Below are positions 25,215-34,034 of a stretch of 49,683 nt of DNA, piece after piece. The number at the start of each line of letters is the position of its first letter. Positions within the stretch are counted from its first letter, which is position 1. The translations under genes and the position numbers were made by a program. This DNA comes from an unicellular cyanobacterium SU3. GTDB taxonomy: Bacteria; Cyanobacteriota; Cyanobacteriia; Cyanobacteriales; Microcystaceae. Location of the stretch: positions 1 through 49,683 of the forward strand of contig NETF01000172.1 in assembly GCA_002172675.1 (NCBI GenBank). Direction: 5' to 3'. The notes beneath the pieces are model-generated. The model saw only the letters and a program-made list of their open reading frames with translations. It searched no databases and was not told where the DNA came from.

Positions 25215-25321
25215 TATAGCGAATTTACGAGGTTGGAAGAATAAAAGTTAAATTATTCTAAGTAATTAGAATTCTATATTGATATAAGTTATATTATTGG
25301 GAATAGTGAGAAAGTGAAGTC

Positions 25322-26515
25322 ATGGTAAATATTTTGGTAATAATTGCAAGTTTATCTTTAATTATTTGGGTTTATTTATTACTATTTCGAGGAGGGTTTT
25401 GGTTAAGTAATCAACGAGTTGATAGTAATTTTAACTCATTAAATCAATATCCTTCTGTCTGCGCTGTGATTCCTGCCCGCAACGAAGCTGATGTTTTACC
25501 TATTAGTTTAAAGTCTCTTTTAAATCAAGATTATTCTGGTAGTTTTTCTATTATTTTAGTCGATGATCAAAGTGATGATAATACAGGAAAAGTAGCCCAA
25601 GAAATTGCTAAAAACTTTCAACAATCTGAACAATTACAAGTCATTTCAGGACAACCTTTAGCATCAGGTTGGTCAGGGAAATTATGGGCAATGAAACAGG
25701 GAATTGAACAAGCTAAACATTTAGAATATAAACCTGATTACTTACTATTAACTGATGCTGATATTGAACACCATAATACCAATATACAAGAATTAGTTAA
25801 TAAAGCAGAAACAGAAAACTTAGCCTTAACTTCTCTAATGGTGAAGTTGAGATGTGACAGTTTTTGGGAACAGTTTTTAATCCCTGCTTTTGTCTATTTT
25901 TTTGAAAAACTTTATCCTTTTTCTTGGGTAAATAATGCTCAAAATAAAATGGCGGCAGCAGCCGGAGGATGTATCTTGATTCGTCGTGATATTTTAGAAG
26001 AAATTGGGGGAATAGAAATAGTTAAGCAAGCGTTAATTGATGATTGTTCTCTGGCAGCCGCAGTTAAAGCAAAATTACAAGAAAATAGTAAAAATCCCGA
26101 TCAAGGTATTTGGTTAGGATTAAGTGAAAAAACCCTTAGTTTACGACCTTACGATAACTTAGATTCTATTTGGAATATGGTAGCAAGAACTGCCTACACT
26201 CAGTTAAATTATTCCCCTTTATTATTAATAGGAACGTTACTGGGATTAACATTAGTTTATTTAATTGCACCTATTAGTTTGCTCATAGGATTAATTATCC
26301 AGAATCAACTTATTGCTATTTTAGGAGGAATCACCTGGTTATTAATGACGATTTCTTATCTTCCTACTTTAAAGTTATATCAATGTTCTCCTCTGTGGGG
26401 ACTCAGTCTGCCCTTAATCGGCTTTCTTTATGGTTTAATGACGATAGACTCTGCTTTGCGACATTGGCGAGGAAAAGGAGGGGGATGGAAAGGACGAGTT
26501 TATGTAAATTCTTGA
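25322..26515 (+). CDS. hpnB: Hopanoid-associated glycosyltransferase HpnB-like
   Basis: A 397-residue membrane-linked family 2 glycosyltransferase. An N-terminal helix (about 3-23) is followed by a GT-A domain with VIPARNEADVLP, VDDQSDD (80-86) and the metal-binding TDADIEH (144-150), then QALIDDCSLAAAVK. The C-terminus has three or four membrane helices. This is the HpnB layout, often found in hopanoid gene clusters. The exact sugar and acceptor are not established. No squalene-hopene cyclase or other hpn gene is adjacent. The GGWSG-type motif is replaced by LASGWSGKLWAM, as in family members. Confidence 0.82.
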   Translation: MVNILVIIASLSLIIWVYLLLFRGGFWLSNQRVDSNFNSLNQYPSVCAVIPARNEADVLPISLKSLLNQDYSGSFSIILVDDQSDDNTGKVAQEIAKNFQQSEQLQVISGQPLASGWSGKLWAMKQGIEQAKHLEYKPDYLLLTDADIEHHNTNIQELVNKAETENLALTSLMVKLRCDSFWEQFLIPAFVYFFEKLYPFSWVNNAQNKMAAAAGGCILIRRDILEEIGGIEIVKQALIDDCSLAAAVKAKLQENSKNPDQGIWLGLSEKTLSLRPYDNLDSIWNMVARTAYTQLNYSPLLLIGTLLGLTLVYLIAPISLLIGLIIQNQLIAILGGITWLLMTISYLPTLKLYQCSPLWGLSLPLIGFLYGLMTIDSALRHWRGKGGGWKGRVYVNS

Positions 26516-26629
26516 TAAAAATCATTTATTAATTTTCTTGAATTTGACTGGTTTTATAGACTTATTTGTTGTAATGTTTTTTTGCTGAAATATTCAATCT
26601 ATACACCTAATAAAACTGTAGATACTGCT

Positions 26630-27715
26630 ATGGTTGAATCTATTATTAATGCTATTAAGAGCGAGAATTACCAGGAAGCATCCCAACTGCTGCAACAACT
26701 ACAGCAAGACGACCCCAATAATATTTGGATTCCCTTTTATCAAGCTCGTTTAGCTGAAGCGCAAGGAGATGTAACCTTTGCTAATGAACGTTATCGAGAA
26801 CTTCTACCCAATGCGGTAAACCCCAAGCTAATGAGGCAAATTCGTCAAGGAATTGAACGCATTAACCAACAAGATATCCAAGAACGTCAAACCGCTTTAG
26901 ATAAAGCAATGGCAGAAAGTGGATCTCAAGAAATGGGAATGTTAATTCTTGAAGCTATTCCCAATGACTTAAAAAAGACAGCAGCCCAAAAATTTGGGGA
27001 AATTATGGCAATTGATCCCTATACTGCTAGATTACAACTCCCTAGTCGTTCTTGCCGATTATACCGTACTGGAGCTATGGGTAAGCTCAATTTTCAAGCC
27101 GAACAACTAAAACAAGCCGATATTCCCTGTTTTACTGCATTGCTTGGCAAGGTTAATACTTTAAAAGTTTACAACGTTTTATATATTGAATCTGTCGAGC
27201 CTAAAGTTACTATTGTCTATGAACCGAAAAAAGGACAACGAGATATCTTTACATTTGAATGGTTAGAGGTGGGACAACGAGTTGAAGGATTACTTCCCAT
27301 TTTTGAAGAATGTGTCGATATTGGGTTAAGGGGACAATTAAAACGTACCACAGAAACCTTAGATTATGGGAAAATTTGCGATCTTCATCTTCCCCACAAA
27401 AATACTATCATTCGTCTGTGTGATCAGCAATATCGTTTCCTCGAAGGAATATCTTTTTCTGATACACAAAAAGCTAGGGATGGTCGAGCAACGATGAAGA
27501 AAAGCTGGCAACATATTATGGCTTTTATTAGCGAAAAAAATCCTAATCTTCCTACTGTGTCAGAGTTTACCTCTTTTGGGGAATCAGCCGTTGATTTTCA
27601 GGAGTTACTTAAACTAATTAATCCTCATATTAACCTATTACGTCGGGAGGAAACTCCCTGGGATGCTGCTTTTCATTTATATAGTAGTCTGGCTTTTTTA
27701 AAAACCTTTTCCTAA
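26630..27715 (+). CDS. TPR-like cyanobacterial conserved protein
   Basis: A protein of about 361 residues. The N-terminus (VESIINAIKSENYQEASQLL, then DDPNNIWIPFYQARLAEAQG) holds one or two tetratricopeptide-like helices. The rest, including RSCRLYRTGAMGKLNF and ETPWDAAFHLYSSLAFL, is a conserved cyanobacterial region with no known function. I chose ATG 26630, since the 16 upstream codons from a TTG look unlike coding sequence of the family. No signal peptide. It ends 71 bp before the end of the convergent DUF1257 gene. Confidence 0.7.
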   Translation: MVESIINAIKSENYQEASQLLQQLQQDDPNNIWIPFYQARLAEAQGDVTFANERYRELLPNAVNPKLMRQIRQGIERINQQDIQERQTALDKAMAESGSQEMGMLILEAIPNDLKKTAAQKFGEIMAIDPYTARLQLPSRSCRLYRTGAMGKLNFQAEQLKQADIPCFTALLGKVNTLKVYNVLYIESVEPKVTIVYEPKKGQRDIFTFEWLEVGQRVEGLLPIFEECVDIGLRGQLKRTTETLDYGKICDLHLPHKNTIIRLCDQQYRFLEGISFSDTQKARDGRATMKKSWQHIMAFISEKNPNLPTVSEFTSFGESAVDFQELLKLINPHINLLRREETPWDAAFHLYSSLAFLKTFS

Positions 27716-27786
27716 AAAAAATTTAACCCAAAAAAAGGGTCAACCGAGGACTGGTTAACCCCAAGCTTGGGAACGCGCGCTAAATT

Positions 27787-28140
27787 TTAGCTGTGAAGAA
27801 CTAAATTGATATTAGCTTTGCCTAAGTTACGCTGCTTAACTTCTGCTAAGGTCTTGTTAACAGCATACTTTTGGTTGATGGAGTTGATTAACTCGGTTTG
27901 GTTGTGCTTCTTAGCAACACCCCAAAGGTCAGCAACTAAGTCAAAGCTACCATCGCTATTGCGAGACCAGCCGAGATCATATTCACCATCAAGAGTAGCA
28001 ACGATATCAGAACGAACGCGCTGACCATTATAACCTCTTACATCAGCGTCGGTCTTTACGAAAATACCGAGATCGCGTAAAGAAGCTTTTAAAATTTCAG
28101 CGTCTGTGATTTTGGTACGCAGAGTGCTAAAGTGAGACAT
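27787..28140 (-). CDS. Second DUF1257 (Ycf35-like) protein, in the ycf46 operon
   Basis: A 117-residue DUF1257 protein with the family landmarks MSHFSTLRTKITDAEILKAS, VRGYNGQRVRSD, YDLGWSRNSDGSFDLVADLW and KYAVNKTLAEV. It is shorter than the Ycf35 protein encoded at 7.3-7.7 kb and clearly diverged from it. A good ribosome site (GGAGG) precedes the ATG. It is the third gene after a ribbon-helix-helix-like gene and ycf46. From memory this order matches the stress-responsive slr0373-slr0374-slr0376 operon of Synechocystis. Function unknown. Confidence 0.88.
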   Translation of the reverse strand: MSHFSTLRTKITDAEILKASLRDLGIFVKTDADVRGYNGQRVRSDIVATLDGEYDLGWSRNSDGSFDLVADLWGVAKKHNQTELINSINQKYAVNKTLAEVKQRNLGKANINLVLHS

Positions 28141-28196
28141 TTTCGATTTCCTCCAGTAGAACAGAAGTTGACAACAACAATTTAGGGTTTGAATGT

Positions 28197-28268
28197 GTCG
28201 TCTTTATGGGACGACTTTTGATAGGCTGCTAGCTTTTGGCTAGCCTTTACACCTGTTGGGAGCAGGTG
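28197..28268 (-). promoter_or_regulatory. Three consecutive stem-loops between ycf46 and the DUF1257 gene
   Basis: Within the 136-bp intercistronic space lie three hairpins in a row: GTCGTC with GACGAC (28197-28215), a GC-rich one built on CTAGC with GCTAG (28223-28246) and CACCTG with CAGGTG (28250-28268). None carries a long T-run on the minus strand. They look like RNA processing, stabilising or attenuation elements that could set different levels of ycf46 and DUF1257 protein from one transcript. Confidence 0.55.
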
Positions 28269-28276
28269 AAAGCTTG

Positions 28277-29785
28277 TTAAAACTCCAATCGCTGGTATTC
28301 AGCAACGGAGGCTGAAGCAGGTCGCGCTCTTTGCCGCGCCCAGTCCCGTAGGGCAGTGACCTGTTCAGTCATGGTGCGAGATAAGGGTAACGTTGATTTG
28401 ATAGCAGCAATAATATCAAGCTGCGTAAACTCCCTATCTTGAGCAAAAGCTTCGTACATGGCTGCAATAATAGCTTGCTCAATCTCTGCACCAGAAAATC
28501 CATCGGATACCTTAGCCAGTTGCTCAATATCGAAGCGAGAAATATCTGAGCGACGCTTGGTAAGGTGAATATTGAAAATAGCTTGACGTTCTTCTAAACT
28601 AGGCAAGTCAACAAAGAATATTTCGTCGAATCTTCCTTTGCGTAAAAACTCTCCTGGCAACCGTTCAACACGATTGGCTGTTGCCATCACAAAAACTGGT
28701 GAGGTTTTTTCCTGCATCCAGGTGAGAAAAGAACCAAATATTCGACTTGATGTTCCTCCATCAGAGTCTGCTGACCCAGCACTGCCGGCAAAAGCTTTGT
28801 CTAATTCATCAATGAAGAGGATAGCAGGGGAAATAGATTCTGCTGTTTTGAGAGCATTTCTTAAGTTGGCTTCGGAACGACCTACCGCCGAGTCATAGAC
28901 TCTACCTAAATCTAATCGGAGTAAGGGTAATCCCCATAACCGTGAGGTGGTTTTGGCAATTAAAGATTTTCCACATCCTGGAACCCCTAAAATTAACATC
29001 CCTTTGGGTTGGGGCAAGCCATATTCTCTAGCTCTCTCTGTAAAGGCTCCAGACCTTTGTTTTAGCCATTTTTTCAGTTCATCTAAACCACCAACTGAAT
29101 TTATGGTTTCATCTTCTTCGATGTAATCGAGAACTCCATTGCGACGAATCTGTTGCTTTTTCTCTGACAAAACAATGTTAACTTCTTCTTCTGTCAGACG
29201 ACCCGCTTTGACATAAGCTTTTCGATACACTTTTTCTGCTTCATCCTTGGTTAGACCAAGGGTTGCTTTAAGGAGTTTTTCACGGGCATCGGTGGTAATG
29301 CGATTAGTTCTGGCTTGCTCAAGTTGTCGTGATAAAACTTGATTGAGTTCGCTTAAATCCGGGAAAGGAAAATCAAGAACAACAACGTCTTTTTCAAGTT
29401 CAATGGGAATTTGTTGTAGGGGAGAGAGTAAAATTATGGTTTTCTCCGTTCCCCGTAAGCTGATGATGGCATCCCGCAGAGAACGAGTAACGTTGGCATC
29501 AGCAATAAAGGGGTGCAAATCTTTAAATATGAAAATCCCTGGTTCTTTTTCGCGGATGACCCAACTAATAGCAGGTTCAGCATGAACTGTATTATGTTGA
29601 GTTGAATTTCCTGGCTGTCCGTATTCAACCATTCCGTGGGTCACAGTCCAAGAAAAGACGCGCCGATGCTTACTATATTGTTGAGCAATCTTGGCGATCG
29701 CTTGCTCTGCTCTTTGTTCTTCTGACGTAACAAGATAGATTAAAGGATACTGAGCTTGTATTAGTATATTTAGCTCTTCTTTCAT
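28277..29785 (-). CDS. ycf46: AAA+ ATPase Ycf46
   Basis: The 502-residue protein matches Ycf46. The N-terminal non-AAA domain begins with the typical LIQAQYPLIYLVTSEEQRAE, and a C-terminal AAA+ module carries Walker A GVPGCGKS (267-274), Walker B ILFIDELDK (322-330), sensor ATAN (368-371) and arginine finger region LRKGRFDE (381-388). Plastid and cyanobacterial Ycf46 has been linked to photosynthesis and inorganic carbon use (Synechocystis Slr0374). The substrate or partner is not known. It is the middle gene of a three-gene minus-strand operon, 38 bp after the CopG-like gene. Confidence 0.93.
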   Translation of the reverse strand: MKEELNILIQAQYPLIYLVTSEEQRAEQAIAKIAQQYSKHRRVFSWTVTHGMVEYGQPGNSTQHNTVHAEPAISWVIREKEPGIFIFKDLHPFIADANVTRSLRDAIISLRGTEKTIILLSPLQQIPIELEKDVVVLDFPFPDLSELNQVLSRQLEQARTNRITTDAREKLLKATLGLTKDEAEKVYRKAYVKAGRLTEEEVNIVLSEKKQQIRRNGVLDYIEEDETINSVGGLDELKKWLKQRSGAFTERAREYGLPQPKGMLILGVPGCGKSLIAKTTSRLWGLPLLRLDLGRVYDSAVGRSEANLRNALKTAESISPAILFIDELDKAFAGSAGSADSDGGTSSRIFGSFLTWMQEKTSPVFVMATANRVERLPGEFLRKGRFDEIFFVDLPSLEERQAIFNIHLTKRRSDISRFDIEQLAKVSDGFSGAEIEQAIIAAMYEAFAQDREFTQLDIIAAIKSTLPLSRTMTEQVTALRDWARQRARPASASVAEYQRLEF

Positions 29786-29823
29786 GGCATCGACCTAAAA
29801 TAATGGTTGGACAGTTAAGCGAC

Positions 29824-30174
29824 TTAGCAGGGAACTAAGGCTTCTTCCCCAGAAGTTTCGGTATTGGTTGACACTGTTTCTCTGATATCTAGGGGAAAAT
29901 CATCTGTGATTACACTAGGTTGATTTTTCAGAGATACCATTTGTCCATTTCGCATGACCATGGCGGCTTCGCATTCTGGACAAACATGGACTTGATGTGT
30001 TTTTCCGTATGCAGCCGCTTCTACCTCTTCTACCTTGTCTGGGTGTTTTAGATAAAAGTCAACTGCTTTCTCGACTAAGGCCGACATAGAGTTTTCGTCA
30101 ATGGCGGCTCTAATCTTGAGTTGCCGATGTATTCCAGGGGGGAGATATAGTGTGACTTTTTGCTTGTCTTGCAT
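29824..30174 (-). CDS. CopG/ribbon-helix-helix-like protein heading the ycf46 operon
   Basis: A 116-residue protein. Residues 5-45 (KVTLYLPPGIHRQLKIRAAI, then SMSALVEKAVDFYLKH) fit a ribbon-helix-helix fold, and a CPEC pair follows (Cys65, Cys68) in VHVCPECEAAMVMRNG. The tail is acidic and variable. With only one Cys pair, any metal site would need dimerisation. It resembles Synechocystis slr0373 by position. It may bind DNA or regulate its own operon; only the fold is visible. The first gene of the ycf46 transcript, with the promoter expected in the region just upstream. Confidence 0.7.
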   Translation of the reverse strand: MQDKQKVTLYLPPGIHRQLKIRAAIDENSMSALVEKAVDFYLKHPDKVEEVEAAAYGKTHQVHVCPECEAAMVMRNGQMVSLKNQPSVITDDFPLDIRETVSTNTETSGEEALVPC

Positions 30175-30321
30175 ATCACTCTAGCTGAGGTTACCCGGGT
30201 ATGTGTCATTACTCTAACGATTTTTTCTAGGGCTGTCAAGCTGTTATGCCAGTATGACAGCATCATTGTAATATTACTTAATAAAACGACTTATCAGAAC
30301 AAAGATTATTTAGCTAGTTTT

Positions 30322-31344
30322 TTAACCAGTGATATCCGTTGAACTTGAAGACTGAACTATCTGACGAATGCGATAAATAGGGCGTTTTTGTGACTCGTGA
30401 TAAGTTCTCATGATTAATTCTGCTAATAAACCAGAAATCAACAGTTGTATGCCAGTGAGGATTAAAAGCACTGCTAGAATCAGTAGAGGGCGATTACCAA
30501 TACTTAAGCCAAGAATCAACTTGAGAAAAGTTAAATAACTACCCATCAACAGCCCTGCTATCAATAAAATTAAGCCCCCGAGTCCAAAAATATGCATAGG
30601 ACGGGTTAAAAACTTTTTCAGGAAGAAGATAGTCAGTAAATCCATCAAGACTCGGAAAGTCCGCCCTAAACCATACTTACTATTTCCATAACGGCGGGCA
30701 TGATGGCGAACAGGAACTTCAGTAATTTTTGCCCCTTCGATATAGGCAAGAGCCGGTAAAAAGCGATGAAGTTCACCATAAAGATTCATATCTGATAGAA
30801 CTTCTCGACGATAAGCTTTTAATGAACATCCATAATCATGTAATTTAACCCCTGTGACTCGGCCAATAATCCAATTGGCAATTTTAGAAGGTAGTAATCG
30901 CGTCAAACGGGCATCTTGACGATTTTTACGCCAACCACTTACTAAATCGTAACCTTCTTCAAGTTTGGCAATGAGCTGAGGAATATCAGCTGGGTCATTT
31001 TGCAAATCTCCATCTAAGGTAATCATGATTTTTCCTTTGGCATATTGAAATCCTGCGGCCATGGCTGGGGTTTGGCCATAGTTGCGACGAAAAATAATAG
31101 CAACTAAATCATTGCGACTGTTCGCTAGTTGCTGTAGTAATTCAGCAGAACCATCTTGAGATCCATCATCAACACAAATAATCTCATAAGATAGTTTATT
31201 TTGTATTAAAACATCGGCAATCGTTTGAATTAATACTGGCAAACTTTCAACTTCATTAAAAATAGGAACAATCACCGAAAGGTCAACTTCACTATAATTA
31301 TCATGATCTCTATTAGGCCGTAATGTCGATGTTTGACTCATCAT
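30322..31344 (-). CDS. Family 2 glycosyltransferase with two membrane helices (DPM/GtrB type)
   Basis: A 340-residue enzyme. A GT-A domain carries VIVPIFNEVESLPVLI, CVDDGSQDGSAELLQQL, RRNYGQTPAMAAGF and the LDGDLQNDP metal-binding motif, then GWRKNRQDA. Two C-terminal membrane helices follow (about 245-275 and 285-310). This is the layout of polyprenyl-phosphate mannose or glucose synthases (DPM1, GtrB, ArnC). The acceptor is probably a polyprenyl phosphate, but the sugar is not readable. It follows the sulfotransferase gene on the same strand with a 60-bp gap and may act in the same envelope pathway. Confidence 0.88.
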   Translation of the reverse strand: MMSQTSTLRPNRDHDNYSEVDLSVIVPIFNEVESLPVLIQTIADVLIQNKLSYEIICVDDGSQDGSAELLQQLANSRNDLVAIIFRRNYGQTPAMAAGFQYAKGKIMITLDGDLQNDPADIPQLIAKLEEGYDLVSGWRKNRQDARLTRLLPSKIANWIIGRVTGVKLHDYGCSLKAYRREVLSDMNLYGELHRFLPALAYIEGAKITEVPVRHHARRYGNSKYGLGRTFRVLMDLLTIFFLKKFLTRPMHIFGLGGLILLIAGLLMGSYLTFLKLILGLSIGNRPLLILAVLLILTGIQLLISGLLAELIMRTYHESQKRPIYRIRQIVQSSSSTDITG

Positions 31345-31403
31345 TTTTATAGGTTTGTATTAACAATTTTTATGATAATCTAAAGTTATATTTAGCAAAG
31401 ATA

Positions 31404-32237
31404 TTAAATCCAGTTGAAATCCTGTTCGAGGTAATCACTAAGAGATTGATTATAAGGCTTAAAAAATTCAGATAACTCCCTATCTGTTTGGGGATCTAAT
31501 TTGAGGTAATTACCCCCATTATAAACAGGGTAATTACCTTGATACTCTGGTAAATCTAAAAAATTAAATACTTTTTGCATAGTTATTTCAGGTTTTTCAA
31601 ATAGATCTTCACTTTTAAGAATGAGAATTTGCTCGCGAGAGAATGTATCGATCCACCGTTTGATTGAGCTAACGTAAATTCCACCTGATAAGTAAAGATA
31701 TCTTGTTGTTTCTATTTGTTTAAAAGAAGTATTGGGTGCTTGCTTGCTTTTAAGGATTTCCATTTCGCGTTTTACCTGTTCGATAAAGGTTGACGTTAAT
31801 TCAGATTTTTTCAGACCTTTTTTTTGCATATTCATACTAAAGTGTGAGTATGCTCTTGTCACTGGATTTCTTAATAATGCTATCAACTTTACCTCAGGCA
31901 TTGTCGACTTTATCCAACTGGGTGCATTTTTACTATGAATATATCCAGGAGTTCCTTCACCTGTTAAGTTATTACTTCTTGTAATAAAATTACTCAGAGG
32001 AAAATGACTTTTATACCAATAGATTGAACGCTTAGGATATCTTCTGTTTAGAAAGTAACCGGGTTCTTTCACTGTTGGAGGGGTGACTTGTGGGTGGTTA
32101 TTTATGTATTTATGGAGAGATGTTGTTCCACCTTTAGCAACACCTATGATTAAAAAGTCTGGTAGTCGACGGATAGGACTTGTTAGCATTCGATATGCTC
32201 TTGATAAATCCTTCTTTTTCAAGTTGATATTCTCCAT
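31404..32237 (-). CDS. Sulfotransferase (heparan-sulfate-type domain)
   Basis: A 277-residue soluble protein. The PAPS 5'-phosphosulfate loop reads GVAKGGTTSLHKYI (from 32), and the 3'-phosphate site reads LLRNPVTRAYSHF. EGTPGYIHS and LILKSEDLFEKPEITMQKVF are also conserved. It transfers sulfate from PAPS, most likely to a surface or extracellular polysaccharide, since a polyprenyl-type glycosyltransferase gene lies next to it. The acceptor is an inference. An antisense hairpin and tRNA-Ser lie upstream. Confidence 0.88.
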   Translation of the reverse strand: MENINLKKKDLSRAYRMLTSPIRRLPDFLIIGVAKGGTTSLHKYINNHPQVTPPTVKEPGYFLNRRYPKRSIYWYKSHFPLSNFITRSNNLTGEGTPGYIHSKNAPSWIKSTMPEVKLIALLRNPVTRAYSHFSMNMQKKGLKKSELTSTFIEQVKREMEILKSKQAPNTSFKQIETTRYLYLSGGIYVSSIKRWIDTFSREQILILKSEDLFEKPEITMQKVFNFLDLPEYQGNYPVYNGGNYLKLDPQTDRELSEFFKPYNQSLSDYLEQDFNWI

Positions 32238-32291
32238 TTCGATAATTAATCTGGTGACTATTATTACTCATTTTACCCAGTTTTTCTCGAT

Positions 32292-32314
32292 AAAATCTGC
32301 CGTCGCACGGCAGA
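32292..32314 (-). other. 8-bp GC hairpin with short T-tract upstream of the sulfotransferase gene
   Basis: TCTGCCGT (32296-32303) pairs with ACGGCAGA (32307-32314) over a 3-nt loop. Read on the minus strand it is followed by TTTTAT. The shape is terminator-like, but no minus-strand gene ends here, so it could be a leader attenuator for the sulfotransferase gene 55 bp downstream. Confidence 0.4.
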
Positions 32315-32445
32315 TACAGTCCCTCATGAATGTCAAGTAAGAAATGACCGAGCAGCTCACACATTTCCTCGAACTTGTGCTATCTTGATTAGGAGAATCC
32401 ACTCACTTCAGGGAGTAGAGTGTGTCAATCAATGCAAATTATCTT

Positions 32446-32530
32446 GGAGAGGTGGCAGAGTGGTTGAATGCGGCAGTCTCGAAAACTGCTTTGTCGAAAG
32501 GCAACGAGGGTTCGAATCCCTCCCTCTCCG
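32446..32530 (+). tRNA. trnS-CGA: tRNA-Ser (anticodon CGA)
   Basis: An 85-nt tRNA: the acceptor arm GGAGAGG pairs with CCTCTCC, and G is the discriminator base. The anticodon arm GCAGT-CTCGAAA-ACTGC carries CGA. A long variable arm follows (TTTGTCGAAAGGCAA), diagnostic of serine tRNAs, then the T-arm GAGGG-TTCGAAT-CCCTC. CCA is not encoded. It reads UCG codons. It lies in the gap between the sulfotransferase and lepB genes, on the opposite strand from both. Confidence 0.97.
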
Positions 32531-32634
32531 TATTCACGCTCTTGTGAGAGAAGCAACCGAAAACTTTAAAATTTAAGATAACAAGAGGAAGTAGATCAAT
32601 GACCGACTTCCTCCTAGACAATTAACGGTTAAAT

Positions 32635-33276
32635 TTAGTATCGAGGTAGTAAAGACTGTTGACTTCTATCTGGGTTTTGATTGTGTCCAGGATAGATAGG
32701 TTGTTGATCAAGACTCCCTAGACGGTTAAAGGGCCAAAAACGGACAAACGCTTTACCAATAATTTTATCTTTAGGGACAAATCCCCAATAATGAGAATCG
32801 TAACTGTTATTGCGATTATCTCCTAAGACTAAATATTCTCCCTCGGGAACTACTACTGGACCATAATCATAATTAGGATCTTCAGCGATATATTTTTCAG
32901 TAATTTCTTTACCATTGACATAAACTTTACCCTCTTTTACCTGAACAGTTTCTCCGGGGAGTCCGATAATACGTTTAATAAAAGCGTCGTGAAAGTCTTG
33001 GGCTTGAAGGGCTTCTGTGGGATTAAAGACCACCACATCTCCTCGTACTGGTTCTCGGAAATGATAACTTAATTTTTCAATAATCAGGCGATCGTTGATC
33101 TCTAGGGTAGGTTCCATCGAAGAGGAGGGAATATAACGGGCTTCAGCCACAAAGGTACGAATACCGAAAGCTAAAATAACGGCAGTAACGACTGTTTGGG
33201 TCAGTTCAACCCAAGGGTTTTCTTGTTTAGAAGATTGAGGACGCTTATGTTTATCTTGTTTTACGCTTCGAGCCAT
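32635..33276 (-). CDS. lepB: Signal peptidase I
   Basis: A 213-residue membrane-anchored type I signal peptidase (S26). The cytosolic N-terminus is basic. One membrane helix (about 26-45) leads into YIPSSSMEPTL with the catalytic Ser53, and the general-base Lys101 lies in DAFIKRIIGLPGE. Box E reads GDNRNNSYDSHYWG. The lumenal/periplasmic domain removes signal peptides from exported proteins. Length is normal. It is divergent from the pyrC fragment, with the two starts about 140 bp apart. Confidence 0.94.
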   Translation of the reverse strand: MARSVKQDKHKRPQSSKQENPWVELTQTVVTAVILAFGIRTFVAEARYIPSSSMEPTLEINDRLIIEKLSYHFREPVRGDVVVFNPTEALQAQDFHDAFIKRIIGLPGETVQVKEGKVYVNGKEITEKYIAEDPNYDYGPVVVPEGEYLVLGDNRNNSYDSHYWGFVPKDKIIGKAFVRFWPFNRLGSLDQQPIYPGHNQNPDRSQQSLLPRY

Positions 33277-33417
33277 AGGATATAGATATTGTGGGAGTTA
33301 AGCGAATCGATATTTTGAGAGTTAAAGGTAAGGAATATTTGATTTTAGTTTAGTCAAACCTAACTGGATGGGACAATTAAAGTATTCTTCATTTTATTTT
33401 AGGGGGTTTTTTCTCAA

Positions 33418-33606
33418 ATGACATCATTTCTTATTCGTCACTCTCGTATTCTCTTACCTGATGGTGAGTTTGTCATAGGAGATATCGTAATCAAACAGGG
33501 TCAAATACTCCAGATTGCCCCAGAAATTACGGAATCGGAAGTTACTGCTATTATAGACGCTACGGGATTAACTTTGTTGCCTGGGGATAAGGATGGGAAA
33601 ATATAG
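33418..33606 (+). pseudogene. pyrC: N-terminal fragment of dihydroorotase
   Basis: The 62 codons match the start of cyanobacterial dihydroorotase: LIRHSRILLPDGEF, GDIVIKQGQILQIAP and IIDATGLTLLPG. In the full enzyme LLPG is followed by the zinc-binding HxH segment (DxHVHFREPG type). Here the sequence instead reads DKDGKI and stops. No later dihydroorotase sequence follows, so about 85 percent of the gene is gone and no metal site remains. A strong ribosome site (GGGGGTTT region aside, no clear AGGAG) is absent. Pyrimidine synthesis needs the enzyme, so an intact copy should exist elsewhere. Confidence 0.8.
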
Positions 33607-33688
33607 TAAAAATGATATTCTCCCCATCTATTTATCTCAACTGTTAGCTTAAACCCTAAGACTTCATCCCTAACTCATTTCAGTTAGG

Positions 33689-33946
33689 CTATATTTCTAC
33701 TTCTAATTGCTTGGTAGGAACAAAGCATTCTCCTGGTAAAAGAACTGGATTGTTACGGAAAATTAACTGTCCCCGATAACTCTTACGATGAATGGCAATA
33801 CCATAGGGTCGTTTGGCGTTTCTGGGATGTAACATACAATAGGTACGATAAATCCTTTGGGCTGCCCGTAATAAAGTGGGATCTAAGATAATAGTGGAGT
33901 CCATGGGTTGCTGTCTGGGGTCTTTCATTTGAGGTGTATAGGCCAT
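33689..33946 (-). CDS. Conserved hypothetical protein, 85 residues
   Basis: A basic protein of 85 residues with no family I can name. The middle (LLRAAQRIYRTYCMLHPRNA) looks like an amphipathic helix, followed by a beta-rich part (YGIAIHRKSYRGQLIFRNN). Normal codon use and a well-formed protein support a real gene. It lies between the pyrC fragment and leuB, convergent with the former. Confidence 0.55.
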   Translation of the reverse strand: MAYTPQMKDPRQQPMDSTIILDPTLLRAAQRIYRTYCMLHPRNAKRPYGIAIHRKSYRGQLIFRNNPVLLPGECFVPTKQLEVEI

Positions 33947-34034
33947 AACTTTAATTTCCTCATAGAATCATTGAGGTTTATCTTTAAATATACTAATGCA
34001 AAGAATACACCTCAAAAGACGGAAAAACCCCCAA

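Noticed and set aside
27721-27780. Terminator between the TPR gene and the DUF1257 gene
   Set aside because: Only short, imperfect inverted repeats (AACC...GGTT, CCCAAGCTTGGG) and no T-run; not strong enough to call.
31732-31938. Plus-strand frames antisense to the sulfotransferase, ycf46 and flv3 genes
   Set aside because: They are shadows of well-supported genes on the other strand with no family features.
32439-32621. Minus-strand frame across the tRNA-Ser gene
   Set aside because: It reads through the antisense of a complete tRNA and has the typical translated-tRNA look.
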